From assembly GCA_017433225.1 (NCBI GenBank), contig JAFRHS010000054.1, forward strand, positions 1 to 51,609: a stretch of DNA of 51,609 nt, in the 5' to 3' direction. Numbering within the stretch: the stretch's first letter is position 1; every line of letters starts with the position of its first letter. Below the pieces are notes generated by a model. It searched no databases. It saw only the letters and a program-made list of their open reading frames with translations, and was not told where the DNA came from. This DNA comes from Clostridia bacterium. Lineage in GTDB: Bacteria; Bacillota; Clostridia; Oscillospirales; Acutalibacteraceae. Shown one piece after another: positions 32,495 through 39,711 of this stretch. Made by a program: the position numbers and the translations under genes.

Positions 32495-33727
32495 ATGGGC
32501 TCACAGGACAACCGGAAATTCGTCAGTCTGCTCTCCGGCAGGGTCGCAGCCGCCGTCCTCATGGTCGCTGTCTGCTGTGCTGCCATGGTCGGTTATGCCA
32601 CGGCGACCTACACCGTCAATGTGTTTGCTGACGGTCAGATCATCCCGGTGAAAACTTCGGCGAAAGACCCGAAAGCCATCGTGGCGACGACCGGGATCAC
32701 AGTCGGGGAAGACGACCTGGTCGACGATTCGTCGTTCCGTGTCGGAGCCGACGCGGAAGACGGGAACGCGATCATCGTCTATCGCGCGGTCCCTGTCACG
32801 TTCTATGAAAAGGGCAAGCTCCTGATGCGTGTCAAAGCGGCCGGCACGGTCGCCGATGCGGTCGAAAAAGCCGGGATCGATTTCGAGAGAGCCGATACCA
32901 CGGACCTCGACCCGGACACTCTCCTCAAGAAGAATATGAAGATCAACATCCTCCGCAGCTACAAGATCCATCTCGTGGTGGATGGCAAGAAGCGCTCGGT
33001 GGACTATGCCGCCGGCACGGTGCGCGACGTCCTGAAGCGCGAGCATATCGAGCTCGGAAAAGATGATGTGGTCAAACCCGGTCTCTCCAAGACGCTGAAA
33101 CCCGGCAGCAAAGTCGTGGTCAAGCGCGTCAGGTATGAGACCCGTGAAGTCGAAAAAGTCATCAAGTACGGTACGCAGACGAAGCAGTCTGCCGTTCTGG
33201 CGGAAGGCCTCAAACGTGTGGCCCGTCAGGGCAGAGACGGCTCCAAGACCGTCACCTATGAAGACAAGATCGTCAACGGCAAAGTCGTCTCCTCGAAGAA
33301 GGTCGGCGAAGTCGTCCATGTCAAGGCCGTCGACAAAGTCGTCGTCATCGGCACCCGCGGCGCCGGCGCGAACCGTGTCGCCAACATCGAGGGCAGCGGC
33401 GCTCCGACGAGTTACATCAAGACGTTCCACGGACCGGCGACCGCCTATACCGCCAAAGCCGGTGCAAAAACAGCCTCCGGCGCGGTGGCGAGACGCGGCC
33501 TCGTCGCGGTCAACCCGAAGCAGATCCCGTACGGCTCGAAGCTCTACATCGTCGCGGACGACGGCACGGTCTACGGCTACTGTACCGCCGCGGACACCGG
33601 CGGATTCGTCACGAACGGTTCCGGCACCCTGGTCGACCTCTATATGGACAGCTACGGCGAATGCACCCAGTGGGGCAAGCGCAACGTCACCATCTACGTC
33701 ATCAGCTGGGGCAACGGACGCGTCTGA
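32495..33727 (+). CDS. YabE-like wall protein: DUF348, G5 and 3D domains
   Basis: A 410-residue exported protein like Bacillus YabE and other Rpf-like wall hydrolases. One N-terminal membrane segment (about 16-38) is followed by ubiquitin-like DUF348 repeats (about 40-205; TYTVNVFADGQ, VPVTFYEKGK, SYKIHLVVDGKK), a G5 domain (about 210-285) and a C-terminal 3D domain (about 310-405). The three catalytic-type aspartates are in AADTGG and LVDLYMD. Such 3D domains act as lytic transglycosylases on peptidoglycan. AAAGGAG precedes ATG 32495. It has its own promoter and terminator. Confidence 0.9.
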   Translation: MGSQDNRKFVSLLSGRVAAAVLMVAVCCAAMVGYATATYTVNVFADGQIIPVKTSAKDPKAIVATTGITVGEDDLVDDSSFRVGADAEDGNAIIVYRAVPVTFYEKGKLLMRVKAAGTVADAVEKAGIDFERADTTDLDPDTLLKKNMKINILRSYKIHLVVDGKKRSVDYAAGTVRDVLKREHIELGKDDVVKPGLSKTLKPGSKVVVKRVRYETREVEKVIKYGTQTKQSAVLAEGLKRVARQGRDGSKTVTYEDKIVNGKVVSSKKVGEVVHVKAVDKVVVIGTRGAGANRVANIEGSGAPTSYIKTFHGPATAYTAKAGAKTASGAVARRGLVAVNPKQIPYGSKLYIVADDGTVYGYCTAADTGGFVTNGSGTLVDLYMDSYGECTQWGKRNVTIYVISWGNGRV

Positions 33728-33753
33728 CCGCTGACAAAATCATAAAGGAAACG

Positions 33754-33778
33754 AAATCCCGGCCTATTGCCGGGGTTT
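33754..33778 (+). terminator. Terminator after the 3D-domain gene
   Basis: Ten-base stem (one G-U) around CCCGGC / GCCGGG, loop CTATT, followed by T tract. Confidence 0.82.
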
Positions 33779-33790
33779 TTAGCTTTCTTT

Positions 33791-33820
33791 AAAGTACTAT
33801 TTATAATATAATAGTACTTT
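33791..33820. promoter_or_regulatory. Perfect inverted repeat over the J-protein promoter
   Basis: Ten-base arms AAAGTACTAT (33791-33800) and ATAGTACTTT (33811-33820) enclose TTATAATATA, which contains a TATAAT -10 box. This looks like an operator controlling the J-protein/glycan operon. No good -35 is seen, so an activator or alternative factor is possible. Confidence 0.55.
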
Positions 33821-33861
33821 AGACAGGAACATTCATTACGAAAGGAAGGGTGGAGCTCCCC

Positions 33862-34515
33862 ATGAGAGATCCCTACGAGGTCCTCGGCGTCCCCAGAGGC
33901 GCCAGCGAGGAAGAGGTCACCAAGGCCTACCGTGCCCTGGCGAAAAAATATCACCCCGACCTCAACCCGGGCGATGAAGAGGCCGCGCGCCGCATGAGCG
34001 AGATCAATGAGGCGTACGACAGCATTCGCCGGGGTGGTGCCCAACCTGCATATACCCCCGGTGCCGGAACCTACGGCGGGACCGGCGGCCAGAGTCAGGA
34101 AGACCCGTTCCGGGAGTTCTGGCAATGGTATGCCGCAGCTCAGGAACAGGCCCGCCGTCAGCAGCAACAGCAGCAGTACCAGCAATATCAGCAGTACCGC
34201 CAGCGGCAGCAGTATTACGGACCGTACAGCCCGTACGGGAACCGGCCGCCGCAGACCGTCCGCCGTTCGGGCGGGTTCGGTTGTTTCCGGTTCCTCGCCT
34301 GGTTCATCGGCATCCAGATGATCCTCGGCATCTTCAGCCTCCTGCTCAACACCTGCGGGACCGGCTATTACTATTACACCCAGCCCTACGAACAAAACGA
34401 CAACTCGGGCGGAAACGGGTATTACTACTATTTCCAGGACCCGCAGAACAGCGGGAACTCCCAGTCCGTCTCTCTCGAGACAGAGAACGGCACCTATGAA
34501 GTAGAATTCGTCTGA
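33862..34515 (+). CDS. Membrane-anchored J-domain protein
   Basis: A 217-residue protein with an N-terminal J domain (about 1-65) including the essential HPD in [11 protein letters not shown], which would stimulate DnaK ATPase. A glutamine/tyrosine-rich linker follows (about 95-135, [13 protein letters not shown]), then one membrane segment (about 145-165) and a Tyr/Asn-rich tail with YYYY and YYYYF runs. It lacks the zinc centre and C-terminal domains of DnaJ, so it is a specialised co-chaperone that may recruit DnaK to the membrane. ATG 33862 follows GGTGGAG. Operon with a membrane zinc-ribbon protein. Confidence 0.82.
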   Translation: MRDPYEVLGVPRGASEEEVTKAYRALAKKYHPDLNPGDEEAARRMSEINEAYDSIRRGGAQPAYTPGAGTYGGTGGQSQEDPFREFWQWYAAAQEQARRQQQQQQYQQYQQYRQRQQYYGPYSPYGNRPPQTVRRSGGFGCFRFLAWFIGIQMILGIFSLLLNTCGTGYYYYTQPYEQNDNSGGNGYYYYFQDPQNSGNSQSVSLETENGTYEVEFV

Positions 34516-34519
34516 AAGG

Positions 34520-34993
34520 ATGGCGTCGACTTTGAAAGAAAAGATCAACGCACTGTTTGCGGGCCGTAACGGCCTCGACATGTGGAACTACATCATCGTT
34601 GCGGTGGACGTGGTGCTCATCGCCGTCAGCATGCTGACCAACAGCTATCTGCCGCTGTGCATCGCCTTCCTCCTGCTCATCCTGTTCCTGTTCCGCGCAC
34701 TGTCGCGGAACCTTGCGAAACGGCAGAAGGAGAACCGCTTCTTCACCGATGCCGCCGCGGCGATCGTTCGCCAGCACAGGCTGAACGGGATGCGCTGGAA
34801 AGACCGGAAGACCCATGTGTACAAGAAGTGCCCGGCCTGCCGGAAAGTGCTCCGCGTGAAGCGCCGCAAGGGCCCGAAGGACATCCACTGTCCTTACTGC
34901 AACAACGACTTCCGGATCATCATCCGCATTCCGGGGGAACTCGATCGCGAAGAAAAAGAAGCCCGCAAGGCGGAAGCCCGGGCAAAGAAATAA
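34520..34993 (+). CDS. Small membrane protein with C-terminal zinc ribbon
   Basis: A 157-residue protein with two adjacent membrane segments (about 22-60), then a basic region and a zinc ribbon (about 110-140): KCPACRK and HCPYCND-type CxxC pairs (CPAC, CPYC). It ends in a charged lysine/alanine tail. Such proteins often sit with membrane-linked J proteins in Firmicutes, and this one follows the J protein by 4 bases. The start is uncertain: AAAGG abuts ATG 34520, so TTG 34532 may be used instead. Function unknown. Confidence 0.65.
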   Translation: MASTLKEKINALFAGRNGLDMWNYIIVAVDVVLIAVSMLTNSYLPLCIAFLLLILFLFRALSRNLAKRQKENRFFTDAAAAIVRQHRLNGMRWKDRKTHVYKKCPACRKVLRVKRRKGPKDIHCPYCNNDFRIIIRIPGELDREEKEARKAEARAKK

Positions 34994-35012
34994 AGGATAA
35001 CGGAGAGTCAAC

Positions 35013-36113
35013 ATGAGAAAGCATTACGATTATCTGGTGGTCGGCGCCGGCCTGTTCGGAGCCGTGTTTGCCCATGAGGCAGTGAAGGCGGGCTTTACGG
35101 TCCTCGTTCTGGAGAAACGGGACCACATCGCCGGCAACATCTATACAGAAGAGGTCGAAGGTATCGACGTCCACAAGTACGGCGCGCACATCTTCCACAC
35201 GTCCGACAAGAACATCTGGAGCTATGTGGACAAGTTCGCGGAGTTCAACAACTTTGTCAACTCCCCGGTCGCCAACTACAAGGGCGAGATGTACAACATG
35301 CCCTTCAACATGAACACCTTCTCGAAGATGTTCAACATCTCCACACCGGCCGAGGCCATGGAAGTCCTCGACAAGGAGCGGGCGGAGATCACCGGTGAGC
35401 CGAAGAACCTCGAAGAGCAGGCCATCAGCCTTGTCGGCCGTACCGTCTACACCAAACTGGTCAAAGGCTATACGGAGAAACAGTGGGGCAGAGACTGCAC
35501 GGAGCTTCCGGCATTCATCATCAAGCGCCTACCGGTCCGCTTCACCTATGACAACAACTACTTCAACGACCGCTACCAGGGCATCCCGTGTGAAGGGTAC
35601 ACCACCATGGTCGAGCGGATGCTGGACGGCGCCGATGTCGTCCTCAATACGAACTTCCTCGACGACAGAGAGAAGTGGCTCGGGATGGCGGACAACTGTG
35701 TCTACACCGGCCCCATCGATGAGTACTTCGGATACAGACTCGGCAAACTCGAGTACCGCAGCCTCAAATTCGAGACCGAGGTCCTCGACGAAGAGAACCA
35801 CCAGGGCGTCGCCGTCGTCAACTACACGGACCGCGAGACCCCTTACACCCGCATCATCGAACACAAGCACTTCAACTTCGGCACCCAGCCGAAGACGGTC
35901 GTCACCCGCGAATACCCGACGGCCTGGGAAGAGGGCATGGAACCCTATTACCCCGTCAATGACGAACGCAACACGAACCTGTACCACCAGTACGCGGAAC
36001 TGGCCGCCGGCGAAGGCGTCCTGTTCGGCGGGCGTCTGGCCGAGTACCGGTACTACGATATGGACGACACCGTTGCCGCAGCCCTGAAGCTGGCGGCCAC
36101 AGAACTCTACTGA
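35013..36113 (+). CDS. glf: UDP-galactopyranose mutase
   Basis: A 366-residue flavoenzyme that interconverts UDP-galactopyranose and UDP-galactofuranose, the donor for galactofuranose residues in surface glycans. The N-terminal FAD fold VVGAGLFGAVFAHEA is followed by HKYGAHIFHTSDKNIWSYV, YTEKQWGRDCTELPAF and the C-terminal GRLAEYRYYDMD, all conserved in Glf. GGAGAG precedes the ATG. Two glycosyltransferase genes follow at once, so this operon likely makes a galactofuranose-containing polymer. Confidence 0.95.
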   Translation: MRKHYDYLVVGAGLFGAVFAHEAVKAGFTVLVLEKRDHIAGNIYTEEVEGIDVHKYGAHIFHTSDKNIWSYVDKFAEFNNFVNSPVANYKGEMYNMPFNMNTFSKMFNISTPAEAMEVLDKERAEITGEPKNLEEQAISLVGRTVYTKLVKGYTEKQWGRDCTELPAFIIKRLPVRFTYDNNYFNDRYQGIPCEGYTTMVERMLDGADVVLNTNFLDDREKWLGMADNCVYTGPIDEYFGYRLGKLEYRSLKFETEVLDEENHQGVAVVNYTDRETPYTRIIEHKHFNFGTQPKTVVTREYPTAWEEGMEPYYPVNDERNTNLYHQYAELAAGEGVLFGGRLAEYRYYDMDDTVAAALKLAATELY

Positions 36114-36122
36114 GGAGGACCC

Positions 36123-37181
36123 ATGGCTAACGTTACCGTCAGTGTCATCATGCCGGTGTACGGCGTGGAAGATTATGTGGGAGGAGCCATCGAGAGCATC
36201 CAGGCCCAGACCCTCACGGACTGGGAGCTGTTCTGCGTCGATGACGGTTCCAAAGACCGCAGCGGCGAAGTCTGTGACTCCTATGCCGCGAAAGACCCCC
36301 GCATCCACGTCATCCACAAGGAAAACGGAGGTGCCCCGAGCGCCCGCAACGTCGCCATCGATCAGGCGGAGGGCAAGTACCTCTACTTCTGTGACGCCGA
36401 TGACTGGGCCGAGAAGACCATGCTCGCCGACATGGTGCGCATCGCCGAAGAAAACGGGTCTCAGCTCGTCGTCGCCGGCTTTTACATCGACACCTTCTAT
36501 TCCGACACCGAAAAGTTCACGCAGAGCCAGGAAGTGCCGTCCCGGGTGTTTGCCACCCAGCGGGAGTTCCGGGAGCATGCCCATGAGCTCTTCGACCAGA
36601 ACCTGCTCTATACGCCCTGGAACAAGCTGTTCCTCGCGTCCTACATCAAAGACAACAAGCTGTATTTCCCCCAGACTTTCTGGGACGATTTCCCGTTCAA
36701 CCTGAGCGTGGTCCGCGACATCGAGAAAGTGGCCGTCACGTCTGAGAAGTACTACCACTTTATCCGCAAACGCGAGGAGTCGGAAACCGCCCGCTACCGC
36801 AGCGACATGTATGAGAAGCGGGAAGAGGAAGACGGCTGGATGAAAGACCTCTATGCCTACTGGGATGTCTCGTCGCCGGAGTCGAAAGAATTCCTCGACC
36901 GCCGGTACATCGAACGTCTTGTCGGCTGTGTCGAGAACCTCACGAACAAAAACTGCGACCTGTCCCGCCGCGCCAAACTGAAGGAGATCCGTCAGTACAT
37001 CACGACGCCCCGGGCAAAAGAGGCCGTAAAAAACGCGCAGCCGCGGTCGGGCTACATGAAGGTCATGCTCATCCCGTTCAAACTGCGCAGCACGCTGCTC
37101 ACCTACCTCGAGAGCAACGTCATCTCTTATGTCAAATCCGGCAACACGAAACTGTTTGCCACCCTGAAAGCCCACCGGTAA
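36123..37181 (+). CDS. GT2-family glycosyltransferase A
   Basis: A 352-residue family 2 glycosyltransferase. The GT-A start VSVIMPVYGVEDYVGGAIES, nucleotide-binding VDDGSKD, and YFCDADDW (the DxD-type metal motif) are clear. The C-terminal half is helical with no transmembrane segment, so it works at the inner membrane face. GAGGAGG precedes the ATG. It follows glf by 9 bases and precedes a second GT2 gene. The acceptor and sugar (perhaps galactofuranose) cannot be read from sequence. Confidence 0.88.
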   Translation: MANVTVSVIMPVYGVEDYVGGAIESIQAQTLTDWELFCVDDGSKDRSGEVCDSYAAKDPRIHVIHKENGGAPSARNVAIDQAEGKYLYFCDADDWAEKTMLADMVRIAEENGSQLVVAGFYIDTFYSDTEKFTQSQEVPSRVFATQREFREHAHELFDQNLLYTPWNKLFLASYIKDNKLYFPQTFWDDFPFNLSVVRDIEKVAVTSEKYYHFIRKREESETARYRSDMYEKREEEDGWMKDLYAYWDVSSPESKEFLDRRYIERLVGCVENLTNKNCDLSRRAKLKEIRQYITTPRAKEAVKNAQPRSGYMKVMLIPFKLRSTLLTYLESNVISYVKSGNTKLFATLKAHR

Positions 37182-37193
37182 GGAGGAACGCCC

Positions 37194-38225
37194 ATGGAAA
37201 CCGCACCGCTTCTGTCAGTGGTCATCCCGGTCTACAACGGGGAGCGATTCATCGGCACCATGATCGACGTGTTCCGGGCACAGAAGACGCAGAATTTCGA
37301 ACTCATCTTTGTCGATGACGGCTCGACGGACTCGTCACTGTCCCTGCTGCGCTCGTATGCCCGTTCCGAGAGTTTCCCCGTCACCGTGGTCGAACTCGAG
37401 CCGAAAGGCGTCTCCGCGGCGCGCAACGCCGGTCTCGACCGGGTCCGCGGGAAGTACATCTCCTTCGTGGACGTGGACGACCGCGTGGTTCCGGAGTACA
37501 CGACGGTCCTGCAGGAACTGGTCGACGCCGGGACCGACTTTGAACTGTTCTTCTCCCGCTCGCAGAGGGTGGGCCCGGAAGGCCCCTTCGAAGGCATCGG
37601 CTCGTTCTCCGGCAGCATCTCCATGACGTCCGAGAACATGCTGAAGAAGATCGGCTCCGACCCGACACAGTTCGGGGTCTACAACATGTTCCTCGACGCC
37701 GCGTTCGTGCAGGAGAACGGCTTCCGGTTCACAGAGGGCTATCCCTATTACGAAGACTACGACTACCTGTTCCGGGTCACGGCCCGTGCGAAGAAGATCC
37801 GTATGACGAGCGACCGCCTTTACTTCTATCTCATCCAGGAGGGCTCGGCTGTCGCGTCGTTCCCGCTGACCCGCATCACCTGCATCGAGCTCCTCGAAGG
37901 GCTCATCACGCCCCTCAAGTACGAGGCCCCGGGTTTTGCGGCGATGTACGAGAACTATGTCCTGCCCCGCATCTGGTGGTCCGTCATGTGGCAGGCCTGT
38001 CTGGCCTTTTCCATGAAGGACGCGCTTGCCTTCGGCAAAGCGGCCGGCATGCGGGAAAAGATGAAGAAGCTCGCGAACTGCGACGACCCGAAAGTGTCGA
38101 CCAGCGCGAAACTGTATCTGGCGAACCCGCCTGCCTTTGTGGCCGCCGCTGCGGTGGCAGGGAGGAGCCGCTCGAAGATCGAACGGACCGACGTCACGCC
38201 GTTCCTCGAATATTTCCAGAACTAA
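37194..38225 (+). CDS. GT2-family glycosyltransferase B
   Basis: A 343-residue second GT2 enzyme, only distantly similar to its upstream neighbour. It shows LSVVIPVYNGERFIGTMID, VDDGSTD, the AARNAGLDRVRGKYISF acceptor block and VDVDDR as DxD. No transmembrane segment is seen. AAGGAGG precedes the ATG; last gene of the J-protein/glf operon before a strong terminator. Two GT2 enzymes with Glf suggest a repeating unit or linkage containing galactofuranose. Confidence 0.88.
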   Translation: METAPLLSVVIPVYNGERFIGTMIDVFRAQKTQNFELIFVDDGSTDSSLSLLRSYARSESFPVTVVELEPKGVSAARNAGLDRVRGKYISFVDVDDRVVPEYTTVLQELVDAGTDFELFFSRSQRVGPEGPFEGIGSFSGSISMTSENMLKKIGSDPTQFGVYNMFLDAAFVQENGFRFTEGYPYYEDYDYLFRVTARAKKIRMTSDRLYFYLIQEGSAVASFPLTRITCIELLEGLITPLKYEAPGFAAMYENYVLPRIWWSVMWQACLAFSMKDALAFGKAAGMREKMKKLANCDDPKVSTSAKLYLANPPAFVAAAAVAGRSRSKIERTDVTPFLEYFQN

Positions 38226-38254
38226 AAAAGAGACCTCTCACGAGGTCTCTTTTT
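38225..38254 (+). terminator. Terminator after the glycosyltransferase operon
   Basis: A 13-base perfect stem AAAAAGAGACCTC / GAGGTCTCTTTTT with loop TCAC, starting at the stop codon. Confidence 0.9.
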
Positions 38255-38264
38255 CTGTTCATAG

Positions 38265-38393
38265 CAGGGCGGATTTTTTTCGCGAAGCTTTCATCCGGCG
38301 TCTCCAAGCGAGGCTGCAACGCGCGCAGCGCCGCGAAGCGAGCCAAAGGGCTGTGGGCTTCGGGGGTGGAAGCGAGCGAAAAGAAATCTGCCC
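38265..38393. repeat. GC-rich element bounded by imperfect inverted repeats
   Basis: The ends GGGCGGATTTTTTTCGC (38267-38283) and GCGAAAAGAAATCTGCCC (38376-38393) pair with one mismatch and one bulge. Inside are smaller complementary parts such as GCTGC/GCAGC. The roughly 127-base unit could be a small non-autonomous mobile element or a structured RNA. No target duplication is clear, and no protein is encoded. Confidence 0.45.
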
Positions 38394-38400
38394 AAATAAA

Positions 38401-38525
38401 GGGTTCAGCCCGGATGGGGGAACATCCGGGCTGCCTTAAATAGGAGAAAATGAAATGAAAAAGTGAGTAGGGTGTGGATAAACCCTAATCCAAAACAGGG
38501 AGTGACTGGTTCCCTTTGGATTGAA
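38401..38525 (+). ncRNA. Structured RNA, copy A
   Basis: First of two related units. Hairpin 1 has 11-base perfect arms CAGCCCGGATG / CATCCGGGCTG (38406-38416, 38423-38433). A linker AATAGGAGAAAATGAA (38439-38454) follows, then a short stem TAGGG/CCCTA (38468-38487). Hairpin 2 is AATCCAAA, 3-base bulge, GGGA, loop GTGACTGGT, TCCC, TTTGGATT (38487-38522). Copy B has the same plan with paired substitutions. It could be a known Clostridia RNA motif that I cannot identify here. The linker looks like a ribosome binding site but opens only three-codon frames. Confidence 0.6.
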
Positions 38526-38544
38526 TACATCATAAGAGTTGAAC

Positions 38545-38620
38545 CTTTAAGAAGTCTTAAAGATAACGAACTAATTTGATAGATTTTGTATATTTGTGAA
38601 AAAGAAACAAATCATATACA
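38545..38620. other. Palindromes between the two RNA copies
   Basis: CTTTAAGA-AG-TCTTAAAG (38545-38562) is a perfect inverted repeat. A second structure pairs TTTGTATATTTGT-like bases near 38585-38597 with ACAAATCATATACA near 38607-38620, with a 3-base bulge. No gene is seen; these may be regulatory sites or part of the RNA of copy A. Confidence 0.35.
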
Positions 38621-38668
38621 CTTGTTTTGACTGTACTAGTATGAAAAATTGGCCGTATCATGCGAAAA

Positions 38669-38780
38669 GGAGACAGCCCGAAGGCGGGGGACCTTCGGGC
38701 TGTTCCTTCATGAATAGGAGAAAATGAATGAAAAATGAGAAATCCTCCGAGGGGGTGGCTCGTTTCCCTCATCGGACACC
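38669..38780 (+). ncRNA. Structured RNA, copy B
   Basis: Second unit, same order as copy A. Hairpin 1 is CAGCCCGAAGG / CCTTCGGGCTG (38674-38684, 38692-38702); compared with copy A, three consecutive base pairs differ on both sides and pairing is kept. The linker AATAGGAGAAAATGAA (38713-38728) is identical over 16 bases. Hairpin 2 is TCCGA, GGG, loop with GTGGCTCGTT, CCC, 3-base bulge, TCGGA. A 20-codon frame from ATG 38728 exists but is not conserved in copy A, so RNA function is favoured. Confidence 0.6.
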
Positions 38781-38834
38781 TACAGTATAGGAGGAGTAAC
38801 TAAAATTAACCTAAAGCCGGAATAAAGTCTTGGT

Positions 38835-38863
38835 TTGTAAAGAATGGGCAAGAATGGTAAAAT
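38835..38863 (+). promoter_or_regulatory. Promoter for the exporter operon
   Basis: TTGTAA (38835-38840), 17-base spacer, TAAAAT (38858-38863), with an overlapping TATAAT at 38863-38868. Confidence 0.55.
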
Positions 38864-38891
38864 ATAATGAATACATTTTTCCGGAGGTCCT

Positions 38892-39698
38892 ATGAGCGTT
38901 TTATCGGAAATCTATCACGAACATATCGACTATCAAAAACAGACGCTGAAGATGGCGAAGACCGACCTCGTCCGCACCTACCGCGGCTCTGCTCTCGGCT
39001 GGTCCTGGGCGGTCATCAAGCCTGTCATCACCATCTTCATCTACTGGTTTGCCATGTCGATGGGTCTTCGCCACGGCAAGCCCCACGGCGACTATATCTA
39101 TTTCCTGTGGCTCATCTTTGGCATGGTGCCCTGGTTCTACTGCAGCGACATGATGCATCGCGGGACCGAATGCATGCGCAAATACCGCTATCTCATCACG
39201 AAGATCCATTACCCGGTCTCGACCATCCCGACCTTCGTCAGTCTGTCGAACCTCTTTGTGGAAACGGTCCTTCTGGCGGTCGTCTACGTCATCTCTCTGA
39301 TCATGGGCCACCCGCCGACACTGTACCATCTGCAGATCTTCTTCTATCTGTTCCTGGCCTACGCGTTCTTCACGTCCTGGTCCCTGTTCGCGGCTCCCAT
39401 TTCCGCCATCAGCGAGGACTTCTCGAACCTGATCAAATCGATCGTCTTTGCATTCCTCTGGATCTCCGGTATCTTCTTCGATATCGACGACCTCGAAAAC
39501 CAGACGATCGCCGCCATCCTGAAGATCAACCCCATCGCGTACCTCGTCAAAGGATTCCGCGAAGCGTTCATGAGCGAAGCCTGGTTCTGGGAACACCCCG
39601 TCCGTCTCGCCATATTCCTCGCAGAGCTCCTCATCATGTTCCTGCTCGGCCTCTGGTCGTACAAGAGCCTGCGCAAGGAAATGCCGGACGTACTGTAA
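38892..39698 (+). CDS. ABC-2 polysaccharide exporter permease (TagG/Wzm type)
   Basis: A 268-residue membrane subunit of an ABC exporter for surface glycans or teichoic acids. It starts DLVRTYRGSALGWSWAVIKPV, a hallmark of ABC-2 export permeases, and has six membrane segments with NPIAYLVKGFREAF before the last. GGAGGTCC precedes the ATG. Its ATPase partner starts 13 bases after its stop. The upstream glf and glycosyltransferase genes, although behind a terminator, suggest the cargo. Confidence 0.9.
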   Translation: MSVLSEIYHEHIDYQKQTLKMAKTDLVRTYRGSALGWSWAVIKPVITIFIYWFAMSMGLRHGKPHGDYIYFLWLIFGMVPWFYCSDMMHRGTECMRKYRYLITKIHYPVSTIPTFVSLSNLFVETVLLAVVYVISLIMGHPPTLYHLQIFFYLFLAYAFFTSWSLFAAPISAISEDFSNLIKSIVFAFLWISGIFFDIDDLENQTIAAILKINPIAYLVKGFREAFMSEAWFWEHPVRLAIFLAELLIMFLLGLWSYKSLRKEMPDVL

Positions 39699-39711
39699 GG
39701 GAGGCGAAGTC

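Noticed and set aside
38728..38790. A 20-codon frame after AGGAG in RNA copy B
   Set aside because: Copy A has only a three-codon frame at the same place, so the peptide is not conserved; the shared linker is better explained as part of the RNA.
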